Assembly (NCBI GenBank): GCA_009767595.1
Contig: VSDK01009522.1
Location: forward strand, 15,810-79,809
Length of the DNA stretch: 64,000 nt
Reading direction: 5' to 3'
DNA from: Symbiodinium kawagutii
Lineage: Eukaryota > Sar > Dinophyceae > Suessiales > Symbiodiniaceae
The notes under the pieces were generated by a model. It saw only the letters and a program-made list of their open reading frames with translations. It made no database searches and was not told the DNA's origin. A program made the position numbers and the translations under genes. The first letter of the stretch is position 1, and each line of letters begins with the position of its first letter. Below are positions 63,515 to 64,000 of the stretch, piece by piece.

Positions 63515-64000
63515 GACGGAGGCGGCGGGGGGCCCAGTTCTCCCGCGACGCCAGCCTCATCAAAGAAGAAGAAGGGACGAAGGAAACAGCCAAGAAGGTT
63601 CAGTTCGCAAAAGAAGCCCAGGTCATTCCAGCAGACCCCAAGAGGGGAGCCAGTCCGCAACTGGCCGATCGAGAGCAGACTCGAGAAGTAGCTCTCAAGC
63701 GACCTCAAGATGGAGTGGTGATGAAGAGAGGTCAGGATCTGAAGTCCCCACAGAGGGATCGTGGAGTACCAGTTCCCAGCGGTCGGTCTCCGTCTCCGCC
63801 CCGGAGGGTGGACCTGAAGAGGAACGTGAATGGGCCGAGGTGAGACGGTTCGCTTACAACTGTTGGCAACTGGACACCTCATCCAAGTCTATGTCACAGA
63901 TGGCCGTGTTGCTGGTTCAGGTTGTTCACAACTGCCCCGGAGTTGTTGGAGCCCACTCCAAGGATTTGATTGAAGCCGCCTCCAAACAAGGGACGGGAAT
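63501..64000 (+). CDS. Second ORF in the +1 frame, truncated by window end
   Basis: This frame (codons starting at multiples of 3) opens at 63501, overlaps the end of ORF1 by 14 bp and runs to the window end without a stop. The first 110 codons are Arg/Ser/Glu-rich (GSWSTSSQRSVSVSAPEGGP). From about 63816 it reads EEEREWAEVRRFAYNCWQLD and then AVLLVQVVHNCPGVVGAHSK, a well-composed folded-domain start. The first ATG is only at 63892, so translation by +1 shift from ORF1 (CACGTCAAATAGG) or a sequencing indel is more likely than its own start. A competing frame at 63106-63843 is Arg-rich and probably a shadow. Confidence 0.45.

Noticed and set aside
63106-63843. 245-codon Arg/Ser-rich ORF overlapping ORF1
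   Set aside because: ORF1 has clear helical-domain sequence in its own frame here; the overlapping frame is low complexity.

Overview
The window looks like nuclear DNA of a dinoflagellate, most likely a Symbiodiniaceae (coral-symbiont) genome. The evidence is a Ty1/copia pol of the type abundant in those genomes, recognisable exons that all lie on the + strand, introns whose donors appear to be GT, GC and GA with mostly AG|G acceptors, very low coding density, and dense miniature inverted-repeat elements and microsatellites. Three N-gaps show it is a draft assembly. The organism call is an inference; no marker gene or intact spliced-leader sequence was found.

Layout. At 1-3.2 kb is the 3' half of a Ty1/copia retrotransposon (reverse transcriptase and RNase H), followed by a 215-codon accessory ORF with an FGK-type domain. 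From 3.5 to about 58 kb lie short + strand coding islands (35-124 bp). Each reads as one piece of a pentatricopeptide repeat (PPR). Here I number the 35-residue motif from its conserved Trp (position 1), so the usual pattern is W1-A4-L5-L7-L8 ... I21-T22-Y23-N24 ... C30-E31-K32-G33-G34. When neighbouring islands are joined at AG|G acceptors and GT/GC/GA donors, reading frame and motif register are restored together. The best chain is 25.86-35.82 kb: ten numbered exons plus one tentative link. Shorter chains lie at 3.5-4.2, 11.9-17.7, 22.6-23.5, 38.0-42.5 and 43.4-44.0 kb. This suggests one very large PPR gene or several tandem ones with introns of 0.4-2.5 kb, some parts decayed. PPR proteins generally bind RNA in plastids or mitochondria.

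The clearest complete gene is an intronless Sec61 gamma at 36.6 kb, on the same strand. At the right edge (62.1-64.0 kb) is a retroelement-like ORF1 overlapping a second open frame in the +1 register, cut by the window end.

The non-coding sequence is mostly mobile and repetitive. At least six short inverted-repeat element families can be told apart. Family A (termini CTGGTTGGTGG, about 100 bp, 4-bp target duplications) has 12 or more copies. Family C (termini GGCTATGGGTCAA, 4-bp duplications) has 6 copies. Family B (3-bp duplications) includes one copy nested in a family A element. Family M has TA ends. Families D and E have long arms. Many sit inside the PPR introns. There are also TCTA, CA/AAAC, GAT and GATA microsatellites, a roughly 100-bp-period satellite at 19.3-20.0 kb, and several minisatellites and palindromes. 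All calls come from reading the sequence; no alignment or database search was run.
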